A stretch of DNA of 54,245 bases from a virus: the IMG/VR virus record IMGVR_UViG_3300009034_000049, positions 1 through 54,245 of that record. One strand, 5' to 3'. Both the position numbers and the translations under genes were made by a program. Shown here in pieces: positions 36,065 to 43,423 of the stretch. The notes below the pieces were generated by a model. The model made no database searches and was not told the DNA's origin. It saw nothing but the letters and a program-made list of their open reading frames with translations. The number at the start of each line of letters is the position of its first letter. The first letter of the stretch is position 1.

Positions 36065-36854
36065 GATCAGGGAGGCTATGGCCGAGCAGGCGGCGCGAGC
36101 CGCGTCTGGTCGGAAGTGGCTGTTCCTACGGGACGATGGGGAGCAGGCGAGGATTCGCTTCCTCTCGGACATCGATTCCACCGAAGGGGCTGGCGGCATT
36201 GCGGTCACCGCCAAGTTCCACATGGATCGGGCATCGAAGGGACAAGGGATGAGCGATCCGATCATGTGCACCGAGGACGAGACGTGCGCTCTGTGCACGA
36301 CGTCTGGCGAGCCTTCGAGACTGCTCCTATTGGCGTGGGTGTACGTCTACTACATCGACCACGCCGCGAACAGGGAGCAGGGGCGCTTCGGAGGTGAGTC
36401 CTGGAAGCCGGTGCAGGCCCAAGAGGGCCGGACACTCTACCGCGAGAAGATCAACAGCCCGCGAGTGCTGCGGGCCACCAGCAGGTTGATCTCGCAGATC
36501 ATGACGGTCTACGGGCACGAGGGATCGCTGCTGACCAAGGACTACACGCTCACCCGCGCGGGCGCGCGCGGAGATACTGGCGTCAACTACCACCTGTACC
36601 CTTTGAAGGAGGGGGCGTTCAAGGGTGAGGTGGAGGAGTTGGTGTCCCTGATCGACTTTGCCGAGGGCAAGGTGACTCTGCGTGGAGAGGAGGCGACAGC
36701 ACATGGCGCAACAGCCGGACGAGAGCCAGTCTCCGACGACGACCTCGCCGAAGTCCCGTCCTACGCACCCGACGAGGAAGGCGGCGACGCGGGCGAGGAA
36801 GCCGACGGCGGAGAAGGCGACGGCGAAGTCGAGCCCGACTTCGAGTTCGACTAA
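36039..36854 (+). CDS. Single-stranded DNA-binding-like protein
   Basis: The protein has 271 residues and starts at ATG 36039, overlapping the sigma-like gene by 26 nt. The core (~20-210) begins with KWLFLRDDGEQARIRFLSD, has CTEDETCALC and ends with GVNYHLYPLKEG. The tail (~225-271) is extremely acidic and finishes EVEPDFEFD, an acidic-aromatic tip like those SSBs use to recruit partners. This plan resembles T4 gp32-like or other phage SSBs annotated next to recombination genes. The last 152 nt are shared out of frame with the next gene. Confidence 0.6.
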   Translation: MPVRTGKDRIREAMAEQAARAASGRKWLFLRDDGEQARIRFLSDIDSTEGAGGIAVTAKFHMDRASKGQGMSDPIMCTEDETCALCTTSGEPSRLLLLAWVYVYYIDHAANREQGRFGGESWKPVQAQEGRTLYREKINSPRVLRATSRLISQIMTVYGHEGSLLTKDYTLTRAGARGDTGVNYHLYPLKEGAFKGEVEELVSLIDFAEGKVTLRGEEATAHGATAGREPVSDDDLAEVPSYAPDEEGGDAGEEADGGEGDGEVEPDFEFD

Positions 36855-37242
36855 GAAGCGCTTCGAGATACCGGTCACCATCGCGAACTACGCGACGATC
36901 CCCTGCGGGGAGTTCGCCAACCTCAAGCCAGGGATCGAGTTCACGATAATCTCGACCGGCGATCCCGAAGAGGAAGCCGTCCAGATCGCGCAAGCATTGG
37001 CGACCGCCGAGGCAGCCTACCGGCGCACCGACGAGGTTCTGCTGGTGCTGGTATCCGAGGCGATGGCCGACGTTCCTTCGTTCAAGAACGTCTTGGAGGC
37101 GCAGCAGCAGGCGCAGGCCGTGATGAAGGAGAACATCAAACGCCTGTACGACGAGCTACGGCGGCAGGGTGCTCTGCTGAAGGCGAAGGGCATCGACCAG
37201 CGTGCCCCGAAGGGGAAGAGCGATGGCTCGCACAAGCGTTAG
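36703..37242 (+). CDS. Helical protein whose start overlaps the SSB-like tail
   Basis: The protein has 179 residues; ATG 36703 lies behind AGAGGAGG within the SSB-like gene in the +1 frame. The first 50 residues (shared DNA) are Ser/Thr/Pro/Lys-rich and basic, the mirror of the acidic SSB tail. From ~53 a folded part follows: RFEIPVTIANYATIPCGEFA, FTIISTGDPEEEAVQIAQAL and a helix LEAQQQAQAVMKENIKRLYD. No start codon exists near the folded part, so the overlap is needed. Function unknown. Confidence 0.65.
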   Translation: MAQQPDESQSPTTTSPKSRPTHPTRKAATRARKPTAEKATAKSSPTSSSTKKRFEIPVTIANYATIPCGEFANLKPGIEFTIISTGDPEEEAVQIAQALATAEAAYRRTDEVLLVLVSEAMADVPSFKNVLEAQQQAQAVMKENIKRLYDELRRQGALLKAKGIDQRAPKGKSDGSHKR

Positions 37243-37444
37243 CTCTTACTGCCACGCGTGCGAGAAGAGCCACACGATGATCAGGCTCCGACCGTACAGG
37301 TGGACGGGGAAGTCCAAGGTCGTGGAGGGCGGCATGGGCCTTACTGGCGAGTGTGAAGCGTGCGGCTCGAAGAAGGACTTCGTGGTGTCTGAGTCGCTTT
37401 ACATGGCCTTGGCGGCGGACAAGCAAATCCTATCCCATGAGTGA
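37223..37444 (+). CDS. Zinc-ribbon small protein, DUF5679-like
   Basis: The protein has 73 residues and starts at ATG 37223 behind AAGGGGAAG. YCHAC and CEACG are separated by ~38 residues with MGLTGE before the second pair, much like DUF5679 zinc ribbons of phages. It overlaps the RecA-like gene by 8 nt. A nucleic-acid or protein-binding adaptor is plausible. Confidence 0.6.
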   Translation: MARTSVSSYCHACEKSHTMIRLRPYRWTGKSKVVEGGMGLTGECEACGSKKDFVVSESLYMALAADKQILSHE

Positions 37445-38426
37445 TTCGCCTGACATCGACGCCGTCGTTGCCGAGGTCAACAAGTCGCTCAAGTCCACCA
37501 TCGTGCGGATGGGCGACGACCCCGACCTGCGGCTCCAACTCGTGCCGACTGGCATCGAGCCGCTGGACGAGGTGCTTGGCGGAGGGATACCGCGCGGGCG
37601 GTACTGCCTGGTGGTTGGGAACTTCAGTACAGGCAAGACCTACTTTTGCCAGCGGGTCATCAGGGCCGCGCAGGATCGGGGGCTGACGACAGCGTTCGTG
37701 GACATCGAACGCACGTTCAATCCTGATTGGTTCGCCACTACTGGGATTGACCTGAAGCGGATGCCGGTGGCGACACCGACAACTGGTGAAGAAGCGTTTG
37801 ACGTTCTCCACAAGCTCGTGGAGGCGGGGATCGACCTGGTAGTGGTAGACAGCTTGGCTTCGATGGTGCCCGCAGCCGAGGCTGACGAGGGCATGGACAA
37901 GGTTAGCGTCGGCGCGCAGGCGCGGCTCATCAATCACGGTTTGCGGAAGCTGTTCACGGTCAACAAGAACAGCGCCGTCCTGCTGACAAACCAGGTGCGG
38001 GAGAGCATCGGCGGGTTCCACCTGGGCTCGCCCGAATCGCATCCTGGCGGCAAGGGGCAGGACTTCTGGGCATGGCTCATCTTCAAGACGAGGCGGCGCG
38101 GCTGGATCATGGAGGGGGAAGGAAAGAACCAGCGGCGAGTGGGCTTCAATATGATCTTCGAGATCACGAAGAGCAAGCAGTGCCAGCCGTACCAGGCGGT
38201 GGAGGTGCCATTCCGGTTCACTGGCAGGCTGGACGTCCTGCAGACGATCGTAGACATCGCCATCGAGCGTGGGGTCATCACGCAGCGCGGGGCGTTCTAC
38301 ACCTACGAAGGGGACAAGTTCCAGGGGCGGCAGAAGCTCATCGACCACTTGGCCGCGCTGGAGGGTGCCGAACAGGCACTGTGGGAGGCCGCGAAGAATG
38401 CGACAGGACAGAGAGAAGCCGAGTAG
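37437..38426 (+). CDS. RecA/UvsX-like recombinase
   Basis: The protein has 329 residues; ATG 37437 overlaps the previous stop. The core has LVPTGIEPLDEVLGGGIPRG, Walker A GNFSTGKT (~61-68), TTAFVDIERTFNPDWFATTG (the catalytic Glu region), Walker B DLVVVDSLASMVP, and the L2-like LLTNQVRESIGG with the Gln that senses ATP. It lacks the long C-terminal domain of bacterial RecA and is closer to phage-type recombinases. It forms a recombination cassette with the SSB-like protein and two nucleases. Confidence 0.78.
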   Translation: MSDSPDIDAVVAEVNKSLKSTIVRMGDDPDLRLQLVPTGIEPLDEVLGGGIPRGRYCLVVGNFSTGKTYFCQRVIRAAQDRGLTTAFVDIERTFNPDWFATTGIDLKRMPVATPTTGEEAFDVLHKLVEAGIDLVVVDSLASMVPAAEADEGMDKVSVGAQARLINHGLRKLFTVNKNSAVLLTNQVRESIGGFHLGSPESHPGGKGQDFWAWLIFKTRRRGWIMEGEGKNQRRVGFNMIFEITKSKQCQPYQAVEVPFRFTGRLDVLQTIVDIAIERGVITQRGAFYTYEGDKFQGRQKLIDHLAALEGAEQALWEAAKNATGQREAE

Positions 38427-38775
38427 CGAACTCACTGGCTCGCATCGGGAGATGATCGGGATCATCCAAGAGATGGGCTTGCAGGTGGTGGCTGAGTACC
38501 CCGTCGGCCCGTATAAGCTGGACTGCTACCTGCCTGAATATCACGTAGGCATCGAGGCGGACGGGCCGAGCCACTTGAAGAGCCGCGACCGGCGGCGGTC
38601 AAACGCGATCATGGATAAGTACGCGATCCCTGTCCTGCACCTCGCGGATGTGATCATCTACCAGCAGCCAGACTACGTGCGCCAGATCATCCTAGAGTTT
38701 GCGCAGGACTTCGAGGGCAGCACCGCCGAGCGCAAAGCGACTGCCAAGAAGTACGAGAAGGAGCACGATGCCTGA
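38398..38775 (+). CDS. Vsr/DUF559-like endonuclease
   Basis: The protein has 125 residues; ATG 38398 overlaps the recombinase end by 29 nt. The core YPVGPYKLDCYLPEYHVGIE followed by ADGPSH has the D...E-x-D arrangement of PD-(D/E)XK nucleases of the DUF559/Vsr type, followed by RRRSNAIMDKYAIPVLHLAD as in that group. It may nick or cut DNA in mismatch or recombination work. The C-terminus is a charged helix. Confidence 0.65.
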   Translation: MRQDREKPSSELTGSHREMIGIIQEMGLQVVAEYPVGPYKLDCYLPEYHVGIEADGPSHLKSRDRRRSNAIMDKYAIPVLHLADVIIYQQPDYVRQIILEFAQDFEGSTAERKATAKKYEKEHDA

Positions 38776-39655
38776 GCAGAAGAAGCGGCTAGCGACCCTG
38801 CTTCGGAGCATCAGCCGGAAGGACTGGCTGACGCCGGAGATGGAGGAATACTTCGAGGGGCGCCTGCCGGAGCAGTGGTGGGGGCCTAACCCTAAGATGC
38901 ATCCCTCTGGAGCGGTGGGCGACTGCCCGCGCGACCTAGAGCTTTCGCTTCTAGGGCTCAAGCCAGCGGTGCCTGGGCGCTTGTCCCGCATCTTCGACGT
39001 CGGACACGCCATGCACGACCGCTGGCGGAGGTACTTCGACGAGCGCGGGCTGCTGGTGCTGCACGACCATCCCATCGAGACGGAGAACGGCGAACTCGCG
39101 ATCAAGGGCAAGTTAGACATCGTGCTGAAGTCACCGATAGACATCCAGCCCGAACTCTACGTGGTGGAGTTGAAGAGCATGGCCAGCGGCCCGTACCGCA
39201 AGCTACCGGAACCGAAGGATGCCAAGGACAACATGTCCGCTTTGGCTCGGCTCCGGCCTGGCTACATCGGCCAGTGGTTGTGCTACGTGCGGGCGTTCGA
39301 CGAGGAGCAGCAGGCGAAGGGGGAGCGCCGCGTGGAGAATGGCGTGCTGCTCTTCGAGAACAAGGACACCCAGGACTACGTCGTGTACCTGCTGACCTAC
39401 GACCACGACGTGTGGTACCGCCTCACCGAGAACGCGCGGATCGCGCAGCGGGCTTTCTTGGAGAACCAGTTGACGGAGGCCCCGTTCATGCAGTTCAGCG
39501 CGATGTGCCAGAAGTGCGGGCGGCGGGAGTTCTGCCACGCGCTGCAAGAGGGTGACGGGGAGTCCTGGCGGATCGTGAAGTCGCGGCTGGCGGCGGGGCT
39601 GAAGAGGCACAAGAAGGCGAGGGCGAAGAAGGATGCCGAGAGCACCGAAGGATAA
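38768..39655 (+). CDS. Cas4/RecB-like PD-(D/E)XK exonuclease
   Basis: The protein has 295 residues and starts at ATG 38768. Motifs of RecB-family nucleases appear in order: GHAMHDRW (His), AIKGKLDIVL (Asp), LYVVELKSM (E-x-K), and a Gln-containing helix PGYIGQWLCYVRAF. A Cys in GDCPRD (~52) plus three in CQKCGRREFC (~247-256) could hold the 4Fe-4S cluster typical of Cas4-like enzymes. It probably resects ends for the nearby recombinase. No CRISPR genes are nearby. Confidence 0.75.
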   Translation: MPEQKKRLATLLRSISRKDWLTPEMEEYFEGRLPEQWWGPNPKMHPSGAVGDCPRDLELSLLGLKPAVPGRLSRIFDVGHAMHDRWRRYFDERGLLVLHDHPIETENGELAIKGKLDIVLKSPIDIQPELYVVELKSMASGPYRKLPEPKDAKDNMSALARLRPGYIGQWLCYVRAFDEEQQAKGERRVENGVLLFENKDTQDYVVYLLTYDHDVWYRLTENARIAQRAFLENQLTEAPFMQFSAMCQKCGRREFCHALQEGDGESWRIVKSRLAAGLKRHKKARAKKDAESTEG

Positions 39656-40163
39656 GGCCAAGGCCACTGGCTGGACAGTCGAAGATGCGGTCGCGGCGGC
39701 GGAGCGGCTCCAGCAGGAGACTGGACTCCCACTTCCGAAGAAGCCGACAGGGTTCAGCGAGGAGTACGAGTTCCCGACCGACCCCACAGCGTTGTCTGGC
39801 ATGGAGTTGGCGAAGTTGATGGGCTACCTGACCGCGTGCCGAGGGTATCTGATGCGCGTCCTGGGCATGCTGGAGATCAGGTTGGTGGCCTACGAGACCA
39901 TCTACGAGATTCTGCTGGGAGCAGGGATGGCTGCGGCGCAGGGCGACAAGCGCGAGGTCAAAGAGATCGTGAAGGCAAGGGCCATAACAGGGGACGACAA
40001 GCTGAAGAGGCTGACGCAGCGCATCACCGAGCTACGGGCGCAGCGCCAGCTTCTCAAGACGCAGGACGAAATCTACAGTGTTCAGGGGGCCGCCCTGAGC
40101 CGAGAGCAGAGTAGGCGCGCGGACGAGATACGCGAGCGCGCGAGTATGAAGGGAGCTATCTGA
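39633..40163 (+). CDS. Hypothetical helical protein
   Basis: The protein has 176 residues and starts at ATG 39633, 23 nt inside the nuclease gene. Residues ~55-175 are almost entirely helical (LAKLMGYLTACRGYLMRVLG, RITELRAQRQLLKTQDEIYS). It overlaps the next gene's ATG by one base. No family recognised. Confidence 0.6.
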   Translation: MPRAPKDKAKATGWTVEDAVAAAERLQQETGLPLPKKPTGFSEEYEFPTDPTALSGMELAKLMGYLTACRGYLMRVLGMLEIRLVAYETIYEILLGAGMAAAQGDKREVKEIVKARAITGDDKLKRLTQRITELRAQRQLLKTQDEIYSVQGAALSREQSRRADEIRERASMKGAI

Positions 40164-40549
40164 TGCACCCGTTGGCCCTGTTCGGATTGCTGGCGGCGGC
40201 AGTGAGCCAGGCGGGATGGATCACATCCAACGCCAAGATTACGGAACCGATACGGGAGTGGGTCTTCGTGCGTGCGTGCGAGTCCGTCGCCTCGAAGTCC
40301 CGCTGCCAGAAGCTATGGCTTTGGTTCCACAAGTGGTTCTCGTGCGCACGATGCAGCGGGATGTGGTATGCTATGGTGGCGGCTGGAGTCCTTAGGCCGG
40401 ACTTTCTACCTGGCGGTGTCTTGACGTCCGCACTAGCGTACGCATTGGGTTTGGCACTGGTGGCGCGGCTTATACATAGCGCTGGCGAGACGGCGCACGA
40501 GACCGCGAACAAGCTCTCGCGTGAGAACAGCGCGGAGGAGGAAGCGTAA
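40163..40549 (+). CDS. DUF1360-like membrane protein
   Basis: The protein has 128 residues and starts at ATG 40163. It has a hydrophobic N-terminus, the sequence ITEPIREWVF, then WFSCARCSGMWYAMVAAGVL and a second span LAYALGLALVARLI. The C-x2-C-x-G-x-W signature beside a membrane span agrees with DUF1360 proteins as I remember them. Role in phages is unknown; it opens the small-gene region. Confidence 0.65.
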   Translation: MHPLALFGLLAAAVSQAGWITSNAKITEPIREWVFVRACESVASKSRCQKLWLWFHKWFSCARCSGMWYAMVAAGVLRPDFLPGGVLTSALAYALGLALVARLIHSAGETAHETANKLSRENSAEEEA

Positions 40550-40737
40550 TGGAGGAGATAGTAGTGAACCTGGGACGGGGAGTGCTGCTCTGCAGCGGCT
40601 TCCACTTTCTGGTCGGCCTGCTCGGAGTCGAAAAGTGGTTCGGCTCGTGGGAGATAGACCGGAAGACTGTCATCATCATGTCCATCGTCTCGGCGTTCGG
40701 AGGCGTTGCCTTGTTGGCCATCGGAGGGGCCGCGTAA
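40549..40737 (+). CDS. Small two-span membrane protein
   Basis: The protein has 62 residues and starts at ATG 40549 (TAATG coupling). Two hydrophobic stretches (LLCSGFHFLVGLLGV and IIMSIVSAFGGVALLAIGGA) are joined by a short charged loop. Its size and topology would suit a holin or antiholin, but evidence is limited to hydrophobicity. Confidence 0.55.
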   Translation: MEEIVVNLGRGVLLCSGFHFLVGLLGVEKWFGSWEIDRKTVIIMSIVSAFGGVALLAIGGAA

Positions 40738-41259
40738 ATGGGTAAGAAGAAAGAAGAGCCGCAGCCTGAGCCGGAGCCAGTGAAGGTTCCGTCGCGGGGT
40801 ACACTTCTCAACAAGTGGGCGGCGCGCCAGGACAAACTCCAGAAGCTGGTCGGGCTGGTCGCCGAGACCAAAAAAGAGCTTGTGGTGATCGCGCAGCTAC
40901 TGCACGAGCAGTATGGCGTGCTGGTGCAGGACTCGACCCACACGGTGACCTTGCCGACGCGGACTACAACGACGCAGCAGGCGCCTGAGGGCGCAGAGGG
41001 AGACGCTGCTGAGGGGGGCGAGCCCGTAGAGCCGCTCGATCCAGCGCGCAATCCTTTGGCGAAGTCGCCCGTCCCAGTGGTCGGGCCGCCATCCACGCAG
41101 CCGGTGACCGAGAAGCAGGTGACCGAGATCAGGGAAGGCGCCACGTTGGAGAAGGGCGCCCATCCTGAACAATTCCAGCAGGACGTCGCCACGCAGTGGG
41201 ACAGGGTCGTGCGGCTTGGCCTGGGCAAGGCACCGCCTGGGAAAGTAGGCCCGCAGTAA
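40738..41259 (+). CDS. Hypothetical protein with disordered middle
   Basis: The protein has 173 residues and starts at ATG 40738. A helix at ~23-60 (DKLQKLVGLVAETKKELVVI) is followed by a Thr/Pro/Gly/Glu-rich middle and a short C-terminal helical part. No family recognised. Confidence 0.6.
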   Translation: MGKKKEEPQPEPEPVKVPSRGTLLNKWAARQDKLQKLVGLVAETKKELVVIAQLLHEQYGVLVQDSTHTVTLPTRTTTTQQAPEGAEGDAAEGGEPVEPLDPARNPLAKSPVPVVGPPSTQPVTEKQVTEIREGATLEKGAHPEQFQQDVATQWDRVVRLGLGKAPPGKVGPQ

Positions 41260-41296
41260 GCGGCGGTGCAGGAATCAAAATGGAGGTGAGACTGAA

Positions 41297-41878
41297 ATGA
41301 GTCCATTGCCAGAGAACATCGAGCAGACGATCGAGAACGCGGAGGTCTTCGACTTGAAGCTGTACATCCCTGCGTTCGCTTCGTTCCCTGAGGACGTGGT
41401 GCTGCTGCATTTCGCCCCCAAGAAGGAATGGCCGGAGATCGCTGAGATGACCTTCACCGACCCGCGCGTGATGGACATCTACTTCGAAGGCTATGCCGGT
41501 GCGTTCCCGCTGCTGGAGTTCGGCTCCTTCGTCAAAGGCGTGGCGACGGCGGCGCTGATCATTCGAGCGGGGGAGAGGCCGAACGTCAAGGTCGCACTGG
41601 AGCGACTAGTGCAGACGATGATCGAGATCGGGGGAGACATGCCTTCGCGACCGGCGCTACCGGCGCACCTGGAGGAGCTTTGCCTAGAGGCTGTGTCCGC
41701 CGTGATTAACTTCACCGAAGTGTTCAACTGGCGCCGGATGCTGAGCTTCATCTATGGCATCTATTGGCTGGCTGGATTCTTGGTGGCCGAGAAGCCGACG
41801 AAGCTGCAGCGCGCGGGCTTGGAGCGCCTCGCGGAGGTGGCGACGACCCGCGCGAAGCTGGGAGTCTTGCCCACATGA
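41297..41878 (+). CDS. Hypothetical protein
   Basis: The protein has 193 residues and starts at ATG 41297 with GGAGGTGAG further upstream. It is an alpha-rich protein with FDLKLYIPAFASFPEDVVLL at the start and a hydrophobic MLSFIYGIYWLAGFLVAE near 150-167. No recognised family. The next gene's ATG overlaps its TGA. Confidence 0.6.
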   Translation: MSPLPENIEQTIENAEVFDLKLYIPAFASFPEDVVLLHFAPKKEWPEIAEMTFTDPRVMDIYFEGYAGAFPLLEFGSFVKGVATAALIIRAGERPNVKVALERLVQTMIEIGGDMPSRPALPAHLEELCLEAVSAVINFTEVFNWRRMLSFIYGIYWLAGFLVAEKPTKLQRAGLERLAEVATTRAKLGVLPT

Positions 41879-42123
41879 GCCAGAGACCGTCTTGGCCCGA
41901 CCAGTGGATTCTGGGCCAGTGGGCCATCGTCATCCCCAGAGCGAAGGGCGAGGAGTTGCGGCACGAGATGGAGGAGAAGGGGTCGCCGATCGACGTTGGT
42001 CTGATCGGCCCTCTCCATCCGATCCAACTGAACCAGATCGTGTTCCAAATCCAGATGACGACGCAGCCGCCACCGACGGCGGAGAGGTTGTGGAGATTCT
42101 CGGAGCCACGCTGGGTCAACTGA
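41875..42123 (+). CDS. Hypothetical small protein
   Basis: The protein has 82 residues; ATG 41875 overlaps the previous stop (ATGA). It begins MSQRPSWPDQWILGQWAIVI and contains four Trp and several Gln and Pro. No family recognised. Confidence 0.55.
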   Translation: MSQRPSWPDQWILGQWAIVIPRAKGEELRHEMEEKGSPIDVGLIGPLHPIQLNQIVFQIQMTTQPPPTAERLWRFSEPRWVN

Positions 42124-42133
42124 GGAGGGGAAC

Positions 42134-42466
42134 ATGATCGGACTTATTGCTGGACTGGTGGTCGGCGGCATCATCGGTGTCAACATCATACTGCGGGTGC
42201 TGGTGGGGCGGTACAAGGGATTCACCCGCGACCTGGGCAAGGAGCCGATTGTGCTGCTCGTGTGGGGCGAGTTCGACGCTTCCGAATGGAGTTTGGGGCC
42301 TAACATCGAGTACACGAATGGCGGTTACGGATACCACGAGGTGGGCGGCAGGATCAACCTCGTGTGCGTCCATGCGGGAGTATCGCTGTCCTGGTCGCCT
42401 ACTGCAGACGAGATGAGAGCGCGAATGCTGGCGGGCAGCGAAGAGGAGGACAAGTCATGCGCCTGA
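42134..42466 (+). CDS. Small membrane-anchored protein
   Basis: The protein has 110 residues and starts at ATG 42134 behind GAGGAGGGG. An N-terminal span (IGLIAGLVVGGIIGVNIILR) is followed by a soluble beta-rich part with IVLLVWGEFDASEW and GRINLVCVHAGVSLSW. Role unknown. Confidence 0.6.
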   Translation: MIGLIAGLVVGGIIGVNIILRVLVGRYKGFTRDLGKEPIVLLVWGEFDASEWSLGPNIEYTNGGYGYHEVGGRINLVCVHAGVSLSWSPTADEMRARMLAGSEEEDKSCA

Positions 42467-42696
42467 CTTTCGATGGTTTAATTCCTGGAGGCGACCTGGA
42501 GTGCCTAAAGAGGCTAGGCGAAGATTGGAACCGCGAGATCGTGTACATCCCCGTGTTCCATCCCGTCAACGACCTGGAGATCGAACGGATGGGCTATAGC
42601 GGCAAGCCTGTGAAGGTAACGGTTCGAATTGAAATCTTGGAGGAGGAGAATGCGGAGACAGACGAGCCGGACAGTCAAGCCGGAACACAGTCCTGA
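42457..42696 (+). CDS. Hypothetical small protein
   Basis: The protein has 79 residues; ATG 42457 overlaps the previous gene by 10 nt behind GAGGAGGAC. A short alpha/beta core (LECLKRLGEDWNREIVYIPV) is followed by VKVTVRIEILEEE and an acidic tail. No family recognised. Confidence 0.55.
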   Translation: MRLTFDGLIPGGDLECLKRLGEDWNREIVYIPVFHPVNDLEIERMGYSGKPVKVTVRIEILEEENAETDEPDSQAGTQS

Positions 42697-42811
42697 TTGC
42701 CAGCGCGACCATCGCATATGTTGGGAGAACCTCTTCCTTATAGAGTGTGCGGGGTGCGAAGGTTGCTGCCCTGCATGCAAAGGGGAGGAGAAGGAGGTGA
42801 CTGCGGAATGA
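42650..42811 (+). CDS. Cys-rich small protein
   Basis: The protein has 53 residues; ATG 42650 follows GGAGGAGGA and lies inside the preceding gene in another frame. It has seven Cys, including IECAGCEGCCPACKG, that could hold one or two metal ions. Typical of the many small metal-binding proteins in this region; function unknown. Confidence 0.55.
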   Translation: MRRQTSRTVKPEHSPDCQRDHRICWENLFLIECAGCEGCCPACKGEEKEVTAE

Positions 42812-42987
42812 GCGAAATACAGAGGACGGGCGGCATCATCAGCCTCACGTACACCGAGGATGACTTCGCTGACCTGCCTGAGCGAATCTTCTACCGAGTC
42901 TTGTTCTCCATCCCGAACCTGCTGGCTTACAGCGCCATCGGCTTCGGCATCTATTGCCTGGGCCAGTGGCTCGGCGGGCAATTGTAA
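42808..42987 (+). CDS. Single-span membrane small protein
   Basis: The protein has 59 residues; ATG 42808 overlaps the previous stop and lies behind AAGGAGGTGA. One hydrophobic segment occupies ~33-55 (IPNLLAYSAIGFGIYCLGQW). Role unknown. Confidence 0.6.
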   Translation: MSEIQRTGGIISLTYTEDDFADLPERIFYRVLFSIPNLLAYSAIGFGIYCLGQWLGGQL

Positions 42988-42996
42988 GGAGGAGCC

Positions 42997-43209
42997 ATGA
43001 CCGAGATGAACGACGAAGGCGGGCGGTGCTACTTCTGCCAAGCGCAGGTGGACAACGACTTCTACTGCCATGGCTGCGAGGAGTACGTCTGCGACGGAGA
43101 GGAGTGTGGCGGCATGTTTCCTTGGTCGTTGGCGAACGCGACAGGGCGCGGTCATCAGCCTGAGGATCACAGGGTCAACGCGGAGGCAGAGGAGGAACCA
43201 GAGTTTTGA
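42997..43209 (+). CDS. Zinc-binding small protein
   Basis: The protein has 70 residues and starts at ATG 42997 behind AAGGAGG. CYFC, YCHGCEEYVCDGEEC give six Cys in a treble-clef-like spacing, followed by an acidic tail. Role unknown. Confidence 0.6.
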   Translation: MTEMNDEGGRCYFCQAQVDNDFYCHGCEEYVCDGEECGGMFPWSLANATGRGHQPEDHRVNAEAEEEPEF

Positions 43210-43382
43210 GTCCCAAGCCTCTGACAACAGCGCACGCTATGGCGCTGGCCGCCCGCTTGAGTGCCTGGCTTCTGGATCGCGCGGGGAAAGAGAAGCTGAT
43301 CGAGACGACCATAGGCGACTCTACCATCACGCTGATCACAGAGGACAAGGCGCCACGCGCGGGGGGACGACAGGCGGCTTGA
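43206..43382 (+). CDS. Small protein from a TTG start
   Basis: The protein has 58 residues; TTG 43206 overlaps the previous TGA (TTGA) and GGAGG lies ten bases upstream. It begins MSPKPLTTAHAMALAARLSA and continues WLLDRAGKEKLIETTIG, then a short beta part. It fills what would otherwise be a gap. An internal ATG at 43239 is the alternative start. Function unknown. Confidence 0.5.
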   Translation: MSPKPLTTAHAMALAARLSAWLLDRAGKEKLIETTIGDSTITLITEDKAPRAGGRQAA

Positions 43383-43407
43383 CATTCGTTGTCACAAACG
43401 ATAATGT
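43379..43407 (+). promoter_or_regulatory. Promoter candidate inside the accessory region
   Basis: TTGACA (43379-43384), 17-bp spacer, TAATGT (43402-43407). It overlaps the end of one gene and lies 17 bp before the ATG at 43424, so a transcript from it would be nearly leaderless apart from a weak SD. Direct repeats cover its -10. Confidence 0.6.
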
Positions 43408-43419
43408 TACAAACGGTAA
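43394..43419 (+). promoter_or_regulatory. Direct-repeat operator candidate
   Basis: ACAAACGATAA (43394-43404) and ACAAACGGTAA (43409-43419) repeat with a 15-bp period and one difference. They flank and overlap the -10 of the promoter above, where a bound protein would block polymerase. A partial dyad TTGTCACAA sits at the left edge. Confidence 0.5.
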
Positions 43420-43423
43420 AGAA

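Noticed and set aside
38768-39655. Cas4-like gene as a sign of a CRISPR system
   Set aside because: No repeat array or other cas gene is present; stand-alone Cas4-like nucleases are common in phage recombination modules.
43070-43423. N-terminal extension of the 43424 protein
   Set aside because: The region already codes for two better-supported small proteins in another frame, and a promoter lies just before ATG 43424.
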